A DNA stretch of 64,000 bases from Terriglobia bacterium (GCA_020073015.1 JAIQFZ010000029.1:1-64000); one strand, 5' to 3'. Positions 33,127 through 41,210 are shown, counted from the stretch's first letter. Notes: generated from the letters alone by a model not told the origin. Program-made: numbers and translations.

Positions 33127-33825
33127 TCATCGCATCTCCGCCAGCGCGCTGCGCAGTTTCTGCGTCGCGCGGAACAACGTATTCTTCGCCGTTTCTTCGG
33201 TCGTATTCAACATCTCGCCTACCGTCCGCAGCCTCAGCCCGTGATAGTGCTTCAGTTCGAACACCATCCGCTCCCGCGGCGTCAGCCGCTCCAGCGCCGC
33301 GCTGATCTTCGTGCCCAGTTCCCGGCGCATCAGGTCGCGCTCCGGATTCGCTCCCGCCCGCCCGTCCGCCACCTGCTCCAGCAGGCTGTACTCCTCGCCC
33401 GACCCGTCCACCGCCACCGGAGCATCTTCCTTGCGCACCGTCCGCTTGCGCAGATGATCCAGGCACAGGTTCGTGACGATCCGGTAAATCCACGTGTAGA
33501 ACGAACACTCGAAGCGGAAACTTCCGAGGTTCTTGTACGCCTTGAGGAAGGCTTCCTGGTAGATGTCCTGGGCGTCGGATTCCGAGCCGGTCAGGTGATA
33601 CGCCAGCCGCAGCACGGACTGATCGTAGTGGCGCACCAACACCTCGAAGGCAGCGCGGTTTCCATGCTGCGCCTCTCGGATCAGAGTCGTATCGTCAATG
33701 CGATTACTCTGTGCTGCCACGGAGCCCCTCACGGTGGGGTTCTGGGTGCTGCTGCCCTGCTCTCGCCGTCTCGAACCGGAAAGGTCGCCAACCGGAATTG
33801 CCGCTGCGTAGGAATCGGCCGGCAT
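33127..33825 (-). CDS. ECF-family RNA polymerase sigma factor
   Basis: 232 residues with sigma region 2 (FEVLVRHYDQSVLRLAYHLTGSESDAQDIYQEAFLKAYKNL...FYTWIYRIVTNLCLDHLRK, ~60-130) and region 4 (LERLTPRERMVFELKHYHGLRLRTVGEMLNTTEETAKNTLFRATQKLR, ~178-225). The ~40-residue N-terminal extension is polar. First gene of an operon with anti-sigma/HEAT, DUF4097 and PDZ genes, consistent with an autoregulated envelope response. Confidence 0.93.
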   Translation of the reverse strand: MPADSYAAAIPVGDLSGSRRREQGSSTQNPTVRGSVAAQSNRIDDTTLIREAQHGNRAAFEVLVRHYDQSVLRLAYHLTGSESDAQDIYQEAFLKAYKNLGSFRFECSFYTWIYRIVTNLCLDHLRKRTVRKEDAPVAVDGSGEEYSLLEQVADGRAGANPERDLMRRELGTKISAALERLTPRERMVFELKHYHGLRLRTVGEMLNTTEETAKNTLFRATQKLRSALAEMR

Positions 33826-33903
33826 TTGCGTCTTCGTCCTCTACAAGTGAACCAACCTTGCCTTGCAGAGAAATAGACGGCACAGCGCCAGGAACGTTAG
33901 CAG

Positions 33904-33909
33904 ATTATA
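33904..33909 (-). promoter_or_regulatory. -10 box of the sigma-factor operon
   Basis: On the minus strand a consensus TATAAT (in gcttataatctg) lies ~79 nt upstream of the sigma-factor ATG, with TTAAGC/TGTTAA-type sequence ~19-21 nt further up. It suggests a housekeeping-sigma promoter for basal expression. Confidence 0.45.
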
Positions 33910-33955
33910 AGCAGTTAGCCCTTTATTTGCTTAACAGTAGAAAACACTACCTGTT

Positions 33956-34024
33956 GGAGGACGGGGCGGCCCCTCCGTCCCGCTTGAAAATATGGAGAGA
34001 CGAGCGTCCTCGCCCGTCGCCCGC
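33956..34024. repeat. Hairpin repeats (family D and a GGACGGGGCGGCCCC palindrome)
   Basis: gaggacggggcggcccctccgtccc forms a hairpin, followed by gagacgagcgtcctcgcccgtc, a relative of the rpsF-rpsR pair at 21153/21204. Located between the sigma operon's upstream region and the acetyltransferase 3' end. Confidence 0.55.
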
Positions 34025-34038
34025 CGAAGCGCCGACCT

Positions 34039-34521
34039 CTATTTCCCCGCGCCGAATCGCAGCCGCATCTCGTTCGTAGCCTCAAATCCAAGATCCTCAT
34101 ACAAGGGCCGACCCTCATCGCTGGCATGCAAAGAAGCCGACGGGAAGCCCTGCTCCTTGAGCCACGCCAGAATCGTCCCCATGATGCGCCGCGCAATCCC
34201 CCGTTGACGAAACTCCGGTTCTGTGTAGACGTTCAAAATGATGGCCCGCCGAAGCCCGGGATCCTTCGGACTCGCCGGCCAGGGACACAGCAAAACCCCG
34301 CCGCCACCGAGAACTCGGCCCGAGCCATCCTCCGCCAACCACCCCCGATAAGAGTCATCGGACAAGGCCTGCGCGAGCCACGGCTCAGTCATCGCAGCCA
34401 TCCGGTCCAGTTCGTCAGCCGTGCCTTCCCCCATGTCGCGAAACATCGACCTGCGCTGGTGAAGGATCGTCGAAGCATCCACCACGGTTGCCGCCCGAAT
34501 CGTGATCTTGTCCTCTTTCAT
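34039..34521 (-). CDS. GNAT N-acetyltransferase
   Basis: 160 residues: N-terminal ITIRAATVVDASTILHQRRSMF, central ILNVYTEPEFRQRGIARRIMGTILAWLKEQG with the acetyl-CoA loop, then SLHASDEGRPLYEDLGFEATNEMRL. The substrate is unknown. The ATG at 34521 has AGGAT 6 nt upstream, which is part of the inverted family C repeat at 34524-34586, so the repeat supplies the leader of this gene. Confidence 0.88.
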   Translation of the reverse strand: MKEDKITIRAATVVDASTILHQRRSMFRDMGEGTADELDRMAAMTEPWLAQALSDDSYRGWLAEDGSGRVLGGGGVLLCPWPASPKDPGLRRAIILNVYTEPEFRQRGIARRIMGTILAWLKEQGFPSASLHASDEGRPLYEDLGFEATNEMRLRFGAGK

Positions 34522-34523
34522 GA

Positions 34524-34586
34524 GTCATCCTGAGCGCAGCATGCCCCTCACGAGGTGAAGGGGATGCGGAGTCGAAGGACTCTACC
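34524..34586 (-). repeat. Inverted family C repeat in the acetyltransferase leader
   Basis: Minus strand reads gtagagtccttcgactccgc ... ctgcgctcaggatgac, matching the 20022 copy at both ends, with a different inner hairpin (cccttcacctcgtgaggggc). It abuts the start codon. Confidence 0.65.
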
Positions 34587-34707
34587 CCCATAGGTGCTGC
34601 CATCTGGCAAGGACGTGCCCTCTTCCCGCAGTCCCCCTGCCCCCTCAAAAGGTACAATAATCTCTGCCAATTTCACCAAAGGCGCGACCGGGGCTGAGGC
34701 CGAGTTC

Positions 34708-35085
34708 ATGTACGAAGTAACCGTCGAAGACACATTCGCCGCAGGTCACTACCTGCGCAACTACAAAGGCAAGTGCGAGAACCCGCACGGCCACAACTAT
34801 AAGATCCGTGTCACCCTCGCGGGCACCGAACTCGACAAGGCCGGCCTGCTGCTCGACTTCAAAGACCTGAAAGAGGTGATGAAGCACGTCATCGACCGCC
34901 TCGATCACCAGATGATCAACGAGATCGAGCCCTTTACGGTACTCAATCCCTCCGCCGAAAATCTGTCCAAGTATTTCTTCGACGAGACCAACGCCCGTCT
35001 CCGCAACGTAACCAACGGCCGGGTGAGAGTGAAAGACGTAACCGTGTTCGAGACCGATACGACCACGGCGCGCTACTCGGAGTAG
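34708..35085 (+). CDS. queD: 6-carboxy-tetrahydropterin synthase
   Basis: 125 residues from ATG 34708; the ORF-track extension upstream is rejected. Zinc and catalytic residues are in FAAGHYLRNYKGKCENPHGHNYKIRV, then LLLDFKDLKEVMKHVIDRLDHQMIN and the tail VTVFETDTTTARY. It makes 6-carboxytetrahydropterin from dihydroneopterin triphosphate for queuosine/7-deazaguanine synthesis. First gene of a queD-queE-x-queC cluster. Confidence 0.92.
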   Translation: MYEVTVEDTFAAGHYLRNYKGKCENPHGHNYKIRVTLAGTELDKAGLLLDFKDLKEVMKHVIDRLDHQMINEIEPFTVLNPSAENLSKYFFDETNARLRNVTNGRVRVKDVTVFETDTTTARYSE

Positions 35086-35088
35086 CGC

Positions 35089-35160
35089 ATGGAGTTTCTG
35101 GTTGCTTAGTTTCTCGTGTTGCCCCGAGGACCAGCAACCAGAAACTAGCAACCAGAAACC
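35089..35160. repeat. TTTCTGGTTGCTTAGTTTCT / CAGCAACCAGAAACTAGCAACCAGAAAC (family G)
   Basis: An inverted repeat filling the 75 nt between queD and queE, ending exactly at the queE ATG. The same words occur at 24304-24420 near ispE. It supplies the queE leader and leaves it without a visible Shine-Dalgarno site. Confidence 0.65.
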
Positions 35161-35844
35161 ATGCAAGTCACCGAAATCTACAAGTCGCTGCAAGGTGAAT
35201 CCACCCACGCCGGCCTCCCCTGCGTCTTCGTCCGGCTCACCGGATGCAATCTGCGCTGTTCCTGGTGCGACAGCGAATTCAGTTTCTACGGCGGCCACAA
35301 GATGACAGTGCAGGAAGTCCTCAGTGAAGTCATTCGCCTGAGCCCAGACGGAGGCCTGGTCGAAATCACCGGCGGTGAACCCATGCTGCAGGAGCGGGAA
35401 GTCATTCCGCTGATGGAACGCCTGCTCGAAGCCGGCTACCAAGTCCTGCTCGAAACCAGCGGCGAACGTCCGCTCGCTCGCGTGCCGGAGGCAGTCATCA
35501 AAATCGTCGACGTCAAATGCCCCCACTCCGGCGAGCCCGACACCTTTGCGGAGGAGAATCTCGAATCCCTCCAGTCTCACGACGAACTCAAATTTGTCCT
35601 GACCGACCGCACCGACTACGAATTTGCCCGCGACTTCATTCGCCGCCACTCGCTCGCCCTGCGCGTCCACGCCCTTCTGTTCTCCCCCGCCTTCGCCAAA
35701 GAGGCTTCCGGCGCGCGCGATACATCCCACTGCTTCCTCGATCCGCAGGAACTGGCCGAGTGGATCATGGCCGACAATATTCCGGCGCGGCTCAGCCTTC
35801 AGATTCACAAGCTGATCTGGGATCCGGCGGCCAAAGGCGTCTGA
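35161..35844 (+). CDS. queE: 7-carboxy-7-deazaguanine synthase (radical SAM)
   Basis: 227 residues. Iron-sulfur motif C-x3-C-x2-C in TGCNLRCSWCDSEFSF (~32-39), N-terminal ITEIYKSLQGESTHAGLPCVFVRL-type start, and VEITGGEPMLQ binding SAM. Converts 6-carboxytetrahydropterin to 7-carboxy-7-deazaguanine. Lies between queD and queC, completing three consecutive pathway steps in the window. Confidence 0.94.
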   Translation: MQVTEIYKSLQGESTHAGLPCVFVRLTGCNLRCSWCDSEFSFYGGHKMTVQEVLSEVIRLSPDGGLVEITGGEPMLQEREVIPLMERLLEAGYQVLLETSGERPLARVPEAVIKIVDVKCPHSGEPDTFAEENLESLQSHDELKFVLTDRTDYEFARDFIRRHSLALRVHALLFSPAFAKEASGARDTSHCFLDPQELAEWIMADNIPARLSLQIHKLIWDPAAKGV

Positions 35845-35870
35845 ACTCGTTTGCGAAAGGGAGAATGGTC

Positions 35871-36338
35871 ATGAAACTGAAGACTCTATTGCTTATACCT
35901 TTCCTGCTGCTGCTGATTCATGAGGTTTTACCTGCCCAGCGGAAGCCGGCAGGTGCGCCCATGGTCATCCGCTCCCGGGGAGACCTGACCCAAGCCGTGG
36001 GCCAGATCCAGGACGACTTGGCCGCGCTCGACAAGAGCCATCACGCCTATCAGGAGGCCGCGGAAAAATTGGCGGCCCTTTACTCCAACCTGGCCAGCAA
36101 GGCGGATGCAGTGGCCAAGGCTGGCGCTGCCGTGAAACCGGGAAAGTCAGACCCGAGCGCTGTGAATGCTCTGCTCGAAGCGACCCGCCAGATGCAGGAG
36201 ACACAGATGAGTTTCAACCTGCAATACCTCCAACTGCAGAACCAGATGCAGAATGAGAACCGGTCCTACACTGCGGTCAGCAATATCCTGAAAACCAAGC
36301 ACGACACAGTGAAGAATTCGATCAATAACATCCGCTGA
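35871..36338 (+). CDS. Small secreted helical protein between queE and queC
   Basis: 155 residues: signal peptide MKLKTLLLIPFLLLLIHEVLPAQ, then a mostly alpha-helical, Gln/Ala-rich body (GQIQDDLAALDKSHHAYQEAAEKLAALY; NLQYLQLQNQMQNENRSY). The ATG at 35871 has AAAGGGAG at ideal spacing. No family recognised; helical secreted proteins like this are common in Acidobacteriota. Its place within the que cluster is probably incidental. Confidence 0.75.
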   Translation: MKLKTLLLIPFLLLLIHEVLPAQRKPAGAPMVIRSRGDLTQAVGQIQDDLAALDKSHHAYQEAAEKLAALYSNLASKADAVAKAGAAVKPGKSDPSAVNALLEATRQMQETQMSFNLQYLQLQNQMQNENRSYTAVSNILKTKHDTVKNSINNIR

Positions 36339-36417
36339 GAAGCGCCGCGGCCGCTCTTCCAGGCAAAGACTGTCATAAAATCTAAGGCGGAGCGGTTGCG
36401 CGGTTTCGAACCCGATC

Positions 36418-37122
36418 ATGCCCTCTAACTCGACAGGCGCAAGAACTCGTGCCGTAGTGCTGCTCAGCGGCGGCATGGACTCCTGCGTCTGCGCGACGCT
36501 CGCCGCCCGCGACCACCAGGCTGCGGCTGTGCACGTCAGCTATGGCCAACGGACCGAAGACCGCGAGCGGAGTTCGTTTGACGCCATCTGCGACCGCCTC
36601 GGCATCCGCGATCGCCTCCTTGTGCGCAATGAGGCCTTGCGCGCCATCGGAGGCTCGGCCTTGACCGATGCCAACATTGCCGTTCCCGAATCCCACGCCC
36701 TCGGAACCGGCGTCCCGGTCACCTACGTGCCCTTCCGCAACGCGCACTTCCTGGCGGTTGCCGTCAGCTGGGCTGAGGTCCTGGGTGCAGAAAAGGTCTA
36801 CATTGGCGCGGTCGAGCCCGACAGTTCCGGCTATCCCGATTGCCGTCCCGCGTACTATCGTGCATTCAACGAGGTCGTGAAAACGGGGACGAAAGAGGGT
36901 GTCATCGAGGTCGTGACGCCCCTGATCGCCCTGCGCAAACGTGAGATTGTGACGCTCGGCCTTGAACTGGGCGCGCCCTTCGATTTAACGTGGTCATGCT
37001 ATCAGCGCCAGGACCGCGCCTGCGGCGTCTGCGACAGCTGCGTGCTTCGTCTGCGCGCCTTTCATGACGCCGGCGTGAGAGATCCGATCCCCTACGCTGA
37101 GGCCGAGGTGAAATCGCGGTGA
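36418..37122 (+). CDS. queC: 7-cyano-7-deazaguanine synthase
   Basis: 234 residues of the PP-loop ATPase family. ATP loop VVLLSGGMDSCVCATLAA (~14-31), YVPFRNAHFLAVAVSWAE in the middle, and the C-terminal zinc site with four cysteines in WSCYQRQDRACGVCDSCVLR. Makes preQ0 from 7-carboxy-7-deazaguanine, ammonia and ATP. queF, folE and tgt are not in the window. Confidence 0.95.
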   Translation: MPSNSTGARTRAVVLLSGGMDSCVCATLAARDHQAAAVHVSYGQRTEDRERSSFDAICDRLGIRDRLLVRNEALRAIGGSALTDANIAVPESHALGTGVPVTYVPFRNAHFLAVAVSWAEVLGAEKVYIGAVEPDSSGYPDCRPAYYRAFNEVVKTGTKEGVIEVVTPLIALRKREIVTLGLELGAPFDLTWSCYQRQDRACGVCDSCVLRLRAFHDAGVRDPIPYAEAEVKSR

Positions 37123-37151
37123 ACTCGTCCCAGAAGCCCGTCCGTAGCGTT

Positions 37152-37182
37152 GTCATTCCGAGCGGAGCGAGGAATCTGCAGT
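37152..37182. repeat. GTCATTCCGAGCGGAGCGAGGAATCTGCAG repeat
   Basis: A single arm related to the perfect inverted repeat at 52696-52766 (gtcatcccgagcgaagcgag...). It lies between queC and the TPR gene. Confidence 0.6.
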
Positions 37183-37258
37183 TCAGAAATTATGCGTCGC
37201 GTTTCAGAAAACTTTGTTGTCTTAGTAAATCCAGGTTGACTGCCGGGAGGCAAAAGTT

Positions 37259-38398
37259 ATGAAGAAGCATTTCATTATCCCCCTGCTGCTTGTTTTCGTG
37301 GTCGCTCTATCGGCTCCATCCCTGTTCGCGCAGAACATGGGCAGCGTGAAGGGAGTCTGCAAGGACGTGGAGGGCAAGCCCATCGCGCAGGCGCAGGTCG
37401 AATGGTCCGGGGTTGAAACCGGCCGCAAGTACACCCTGAAAACCAACAACAAGGGCGAGTATTTCTCGCTTGGCGTCTCTCCCGGCAAGTACGACGTGAG
37501 GCTCATCAAAGACGGCAAGGAAATCTATAAGTTTAGCGGCGTCTTGGTCACCCTCAACGAAGTGGCGCTCGATTTTGACCTGAAGAAGGAGCAGACGGCC
37601 GCCGCCCAGGGACAGGGCCTGACCGCCGAACAAGCCAAGCAGGTTCAGGAGCAGCAAGCCAAGGTTGCCAAAGAAACCAATACCGTCAAGGCCCTTAATG
37701 ACAAGCTGAATGCCGCCAAGGCCGCCTCCGATGCCGGCGACTTTGAAACCGCCATCGCCACCCTGACGGAGGCCACCCAGATCGACGGCACCCGTGATCT
37801 GCTCTGGTTCAAGCTCGGGGACGCGTATCGCTCGTCCGCTCCCAAGCAAACCGACCCCGCCGAAAAGCAGAAGCGCTTCGAAGCCGCCGCCGCCAACTAC
37901 CAGAAGGGCATTGAACTCCGCACCAACTCCGAGCAGGCCCAAAAGGATCCCAACAACAACGCCACCCTGGCCGCCTACTACAACAATCTTGCCGAGACCA
38001 ATGCCAAGTCCAACAAGATTGATGATGCCGTCGCCAACTACGCCAAGGCTGCTCAGCTCGACCCTGCCAAAGCTGGACAATACTTGTTCAATACCGGCGC
38101 AGTTCTCACCAACGCGGGCAAGGTCGACGATGCCATCGTAGCCTTCGATAAGGTGATTGCCGCCGATCCCACCAAAGCCGAAGCCTACTACTGGAAGGGC
38201 GTGAACCTCATCGGCAAGGCCACTCTGAAAGGCGACAAGATGGTCGCACCGGAGGGCACAGCTGAGGCCTTCCAGAAGTATCTTGAACTCCAGCCCAACG
38301 GCGCGCTCGCTCAGCCCGCAAAAGACATGTTAGCCAGCATTGGCGCCAGCATCGAAACCACCTATGGCACCACCAAGAAAAAGCCGGTCAAGAAGTAA
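37259..38398 (+). CDS. Secreted protein with carboxypeptidase-regulatory-like and TPR domains
   Basis: 379 residues: signal peptide ~1-25 (MKKHFIIPLLLVFVVALSAPSLFA), a beta-sandwich domain of the carboxypeptidase-regulatory type (~28-105: GSVKGVCKDVEGKPIAQAQVEWSG...GEYFSLGVSPGKYDVRLIKDG), a Gln/Lys coiled segment (~115-150) and TPR-like repeats (~155-345: KIDDAVANYAKAAQLDPAKAGQYLFNTGAVLTNAGKVDDAIVAFDKVI). The start has GGGAGGCAAAAG upstream. Probably an extracytoplasmic scaffold. Confidence 0.87.
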   Translation: MKKHFIIPLLLVFVVALSAPSLFAQNMGSVKGVCKDVEGKPIAQAQVEWSGVETGRKYTLKTNNKGEYFSLGVSPGKYDVRLIKDGKEIYKFSGVLVTLNEVALDFDLKKEQTAAAQGQGLTAEQAKQVQEQQAKVAKETNTVKALNDKLNAAKAASDAGDFETAIATLTEATQIDGTRDLLWFKLGDAYRSSAPKQTDPAEKQKRFEAAAANYQKGIELRTNSEQAQKDPNNNATLAAYYNNLAETNAKSNKIDDAVANYAKAAQLDPAKAGQYLFNTGAVLTNAGKVDDAIVAFDKVIAADPTKAEAYYWKGVNLIGKATLKGDKMVAPEGTAEAFQKYLELQPNGALAQPAKDMLASIGASIETTYGTTKKKPVKK

Positions 38399-38645
38399 CC
38401 CAAAACGCAACACTCCGGTCGATAAGCGAGTGCCCACTCATCGCGTACTTTGCGATGAGTGGGATTCCACAACGGTTGCCCTCCGACTACCTCGTGTGTG
38501 AATCCCCTGCTACTCAGTTACCGAGGTCTATGACCTACCTGTCCTTCGCACTCTCACCCAATCGCGCTACATTAATATCACTGTCTCCCCGCGCTTTGCG
38601 TTGTCTCCCCTGTGGTGCCAATTCGTCTGTTTGGGAGTGTGTGGA

Positions 38646-39698
38646 ATGGCTGCTCCGGGGAATTCCCCGATTGCGATTGCCTTCGAAGGCCTCAGCGGCT
38701 CGGGTTCGATCCCGACCCCGGTTCTGCTCGCCGGCATGTTGCGCGCCTCGGAAAAAGTAAGCGACCTGATCCGGATCGCAGCCGACCTGATCGGCACGAA
38801 CAAGCAAGCCATCCATACCCTTCGGGAACAGGGTTCCTGCGACGTCTCTTACGGATTGCCCGGCATGGCGCGTTTCCGCGTCAACGTCTTCATCCAGCGC
38901 GGCAGTTGCGCCATCGTCATGCGTGTGATCCCCACCGTCATCCCGACCTTCGGCTCCCTTCACCTTCCCGCACAGCTGGAAGACGCTGCCCAAGTGCGCA
39001 ACGGGATCATTCTCGTCACCGGCGGCAGTGGATCCGGCAAATCGTCGACTCTGGCGGCTCTCATCGACCGCGTCAACAGCCAGCACTGCTATCACATTCT
39101 CACAGTCGAAGATCCCATCGAGTTCCTGCACAACCACAAGAAATCCACCGTGCATCAGCGCGAGTTGCACAGTGACGCGCCCAACTTCACGCTTGCGCTG
39201 CGCGCCGCCCTGCGGCAGGCGCCGCGCGTCATCATGGTCGGCGAGATCCGCGATCGCGAGACCCTCGAAATTCTTTTGGAAGCCGCCGAAAACGGCCATC
39301 TCATTCTCTCCAGCATGAACACCGTCGATGCCTCCAAAACCGTCGAGCGCATCATCGCGGCCTTCAGCGCGGCCGAACAACAGGCGGTGAGAGAACGTCT
39401 CGCCAAGACTTTCCGCTACATCATTGCCCAAAGACTGATTCCGCGCACCGATGGCGGAGAGCGCATTGCAGTGGTCGAAATTCTGAAATCGAACTCCCGC
39501 ACCCGCGACTGCGTCGAACAGGGTGAGCGTGCCGGCCGCACACTGCTCGACTCCATCAAGGCCAGCGAGAGCGAAGGCATGCAGCACTTCGACGGCGAAA
39601 TCGCCAAACTTGTCCGCTCCGGGCTGGTCGATCTCGAAACCGGCCTCTGCTTCGCCAGCAACGCCACCGTGCTCGGCCAGGAACTCGCCCGAAACTGA
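38646..39698 (+). CDS. PilT-like type IV pilus ATPase with shortened N-terminal domain
   Basis: 350 residues. Motifs of the PilT/VirB11 retraction ATPase: GILVTGGSGSGKSSTLAALID (Walker A ~125-135), HILTVEDPIEF (Asp box), RAALRQAPRVIMVGEIRDRETLE (Walker B) and GHLILSSMNTVDASKTVERII (His box). The N-terminal PAS-like domain is abnormal: LRASEKVSDL, where the family has SDLHL followed by ~30 residues (PP..R..G.L), runs directly into IRIAADLIGTN. An in-frame deletion near residue 42 is likely. The ATPase core seems intact; hexamer function may be altered. Confidence 0.85.
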   Translation: MAAPGNSPIAIAFEGLSGSGSIPTPVLLAGMLRASEKVSDLIRIAADLIGTNKQAIHTLREQGSCDVSYGLPGMARFRVNVFIQRGSCAIVMRVIPTVIPTFGSLHLPAQLEDAAQVRNGIILVTGGSGSGKSSTLAALIDRVNSQHCYHILTVEDPIEFLHNHKKSTVHQRELHSDAPNFTLALRAALRQAPRVIMVGEIRDRETLEILLEAAENGHLILSSMNTVDASKTVERIIAAFSAAEQQAVRERLAKTFRYIIAQRLIPRTDGGERIAVVEILKSNSRTRDCVEQGERAGRTLLDSIKASESEGMQHFDGEIAKLVRSGLVDLETGLCFASNATVLGQELARN

Positions 39699-39878
39699 GC
39701 CCAGGGAGAGCCCAGGGCACGAGTTGTCCGGTCTAAGCGGGCGCAGTGCCAGACCTGACCTGGTACAGTTCCATGCCCTATTTCGGTGTGACATTCGACA
39801 AGCGAGCGGAGCACCCGCGGACTTCCACGATTCAGAGACCGTGTTCTTTGTTGAAGTCTCACGCGGTATGATCCCTGC

Positions 39879-41171
39879 ATGTCTTCGGCAAGCGTCGTGA
39901 GCTTTGAAGAGGCAAGGCACATTGTTGAGCACCATGCTCAGAAAGTCGGTCCCGGGGAAGTCGAGAGAGTGGATCTTCTCGCGGCGCCGGGGCGGGTGCT
40001 GGCTGAGCCGATCCTGGCGGATCGCGACTTCCCTCCGTTTCCGCGCGCGACGCGCGACGGCTATGCCATTTGCACCGCAGACCTGGTGCAGGTTCCCAAA
40101 CGGCTCGAACTGGCCGGCGAAATCCGGGCCGGCGATTGGCCTGAGCCTGGAACGTGCAACGTGGGTCGCGGGCAAGCGGTCTCGATCATGACCGGCGCGC
40201 CGCTGCCTGCGGGTGCGGATGCGGTTGTGATGGTCGAATACACGGCAGAGGTCGGAAAGTCAGTCGAGATTCAACGCAGCGTGAAGAGCGGCGAGAATTT
40301 CGTTCCACGCGGGGCTGAAGCACGCCAGGGCCAGCTGCTCGTCGACCGCGGAACGAGACTGGACCATGCGGCCATCGCCCTCGCAGCGTCGGTGGGCGCG
40401 AGCAAGCTGCCGGTATTCCGAAAGCCGCAAGTGGCAGTGCTTTCAACCGGAGACGAAGTCGTTGAAATGGGCGCGATGCCCGGCCCCGCACAGATTCGGA
40501 ATTCAAATACCTATTCGCTGGCCGCGCAGATCGTGCAAGCAGGCGCCGAAGCTGTGCGGCTCCCGATTGCGCCCGATGAGCCTGCACGGCTGCGGGCGCT
40601 GATGGAAGAAGGTTTCGCCTGCGACCTGCTTCTGCTGACCGGCGGAGTCTCGATGGGCAAGTACGACCTGGTCGAGCAGGTCCTAGCCGGGTTGAAAGCA
40701 GAGTTCTATTTCACAGGCGTAAAGATTCAGCCCGGCAAACCGATAGTATTTGGTTCGGGTGGCGCGGACACTCCTGTCCGCGTGTCAGCAGCGAGTCCGC
40801 AGTCAGCGCGGGCAGGAATGCCCGCGCCACACAAGAAATACTTTTTCGGCCTGCCCGGCAATCCAGTTTCAACGATGGTGGCGTTCAAACTGTTTGCACA
40901 GCCGATGATCGCCGCTCTGGCTGGCATGATGCCGCAGCCGCTGGTTTTTCTGAAGGCTCGGTTGAGATCCGAGATCCGCACGAAGACCGGGCTGAAGCGG
41001 TTTCTGCCAGCCGTACTTTCCGGAGAGTTTGAGAACGCAGAAGTCGAACTGGCCGCCTGGCAAGGTTCTGGAGACATCGCTGCTCTGGCTCGCTCCAACT
41101 GTTTTGTGGTGATTCCGCCCGACCGCGAACAGATCGCGTCGGGAGAGTGGGTTTCGTTGTTGACCGCATGA
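39879..41171 (+). CDS. moeA: Molybdopterin molybdenumtransferase, with repeat-derived insert
   Basis: 430 residues; inserts molybdate into adenylylated molybdopterin. Motifs: PPFPRATRDGYAI, GQAVSIMTGAPLPAGADAVVMVEY, STGDEVVEMG, LLLTGGVSMGKYD, FFGLPGNPVSTMVAF. Residues ~294-319 (GGADTPVRVSAASPQSARAGMPAPH) separate KPIVFG from FFGLPGNPVS, which normally nearly adjoin, and are encoded by a full copy of a two-armed palindromic element. TATGAT lies 6 nt before the ATG. Followed by moaC, a regulator and mogA. Confidence 0.93.
   Translation: MSSASVVSFEEARHIVEHHAQKVGPGEVERVDLLAAPGRVLAEPILADRDFPPFPRATRDGYAICTADLVQVPKRLELAGEIRAGDWPEPGTCNVGRGQAVSIMTGAPLPAGADAVVMVEYTAEVGKSVEIQRSVKSGENFVPRGAEARQGQLLVDRGTRLDHAAIALAASVGASKLPVFRKPQVAVLSTGDEVVEMGAMPGPAQIRNSNTYSLAAQIVQAGAEAVRLPIAPDEPARLRALMEEGFACDLLLLTGGVSMGKYDLVEQVLAGLKAEFYFTGVKIQPGKPIVFGSGGADTPVRVSAASPQSARAGMPAPHKKYFFGLPGNPVSTMVAFKLFAQPMIAALAGMMPQPLVFLKARLRSEIRTKTGLKRFLPAVLSGEFENAEVELAAWQGSGDIAALARSNCFVVIPPDREQIASGEWVSLLTA
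40759..40834. repeat. Two-armed palindromic element inside moeA (family A, full copy)
   Basis: Left arm gtggcgcggacactcctgtc + cgcg, ~23-nt spacer, right arm gcgcgggcaggaatgcccgc + gccacaca. Same architecture as the intergenic element at 42951-43027. It is in frame (~25 codons) in a surface loop of MoeA. Confidence 0.8.
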
Positions 41172-41210
41172 AGATGCAGCACAGCGAGCGAATGCGTTAC
41201 CCTGTTTTTG

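Noticed and set aside
34590-34707. preQ1 riboswitch before queD
   Set aside because: No recognisable preQ1-I/II aptamer pattern in the short upstream region.
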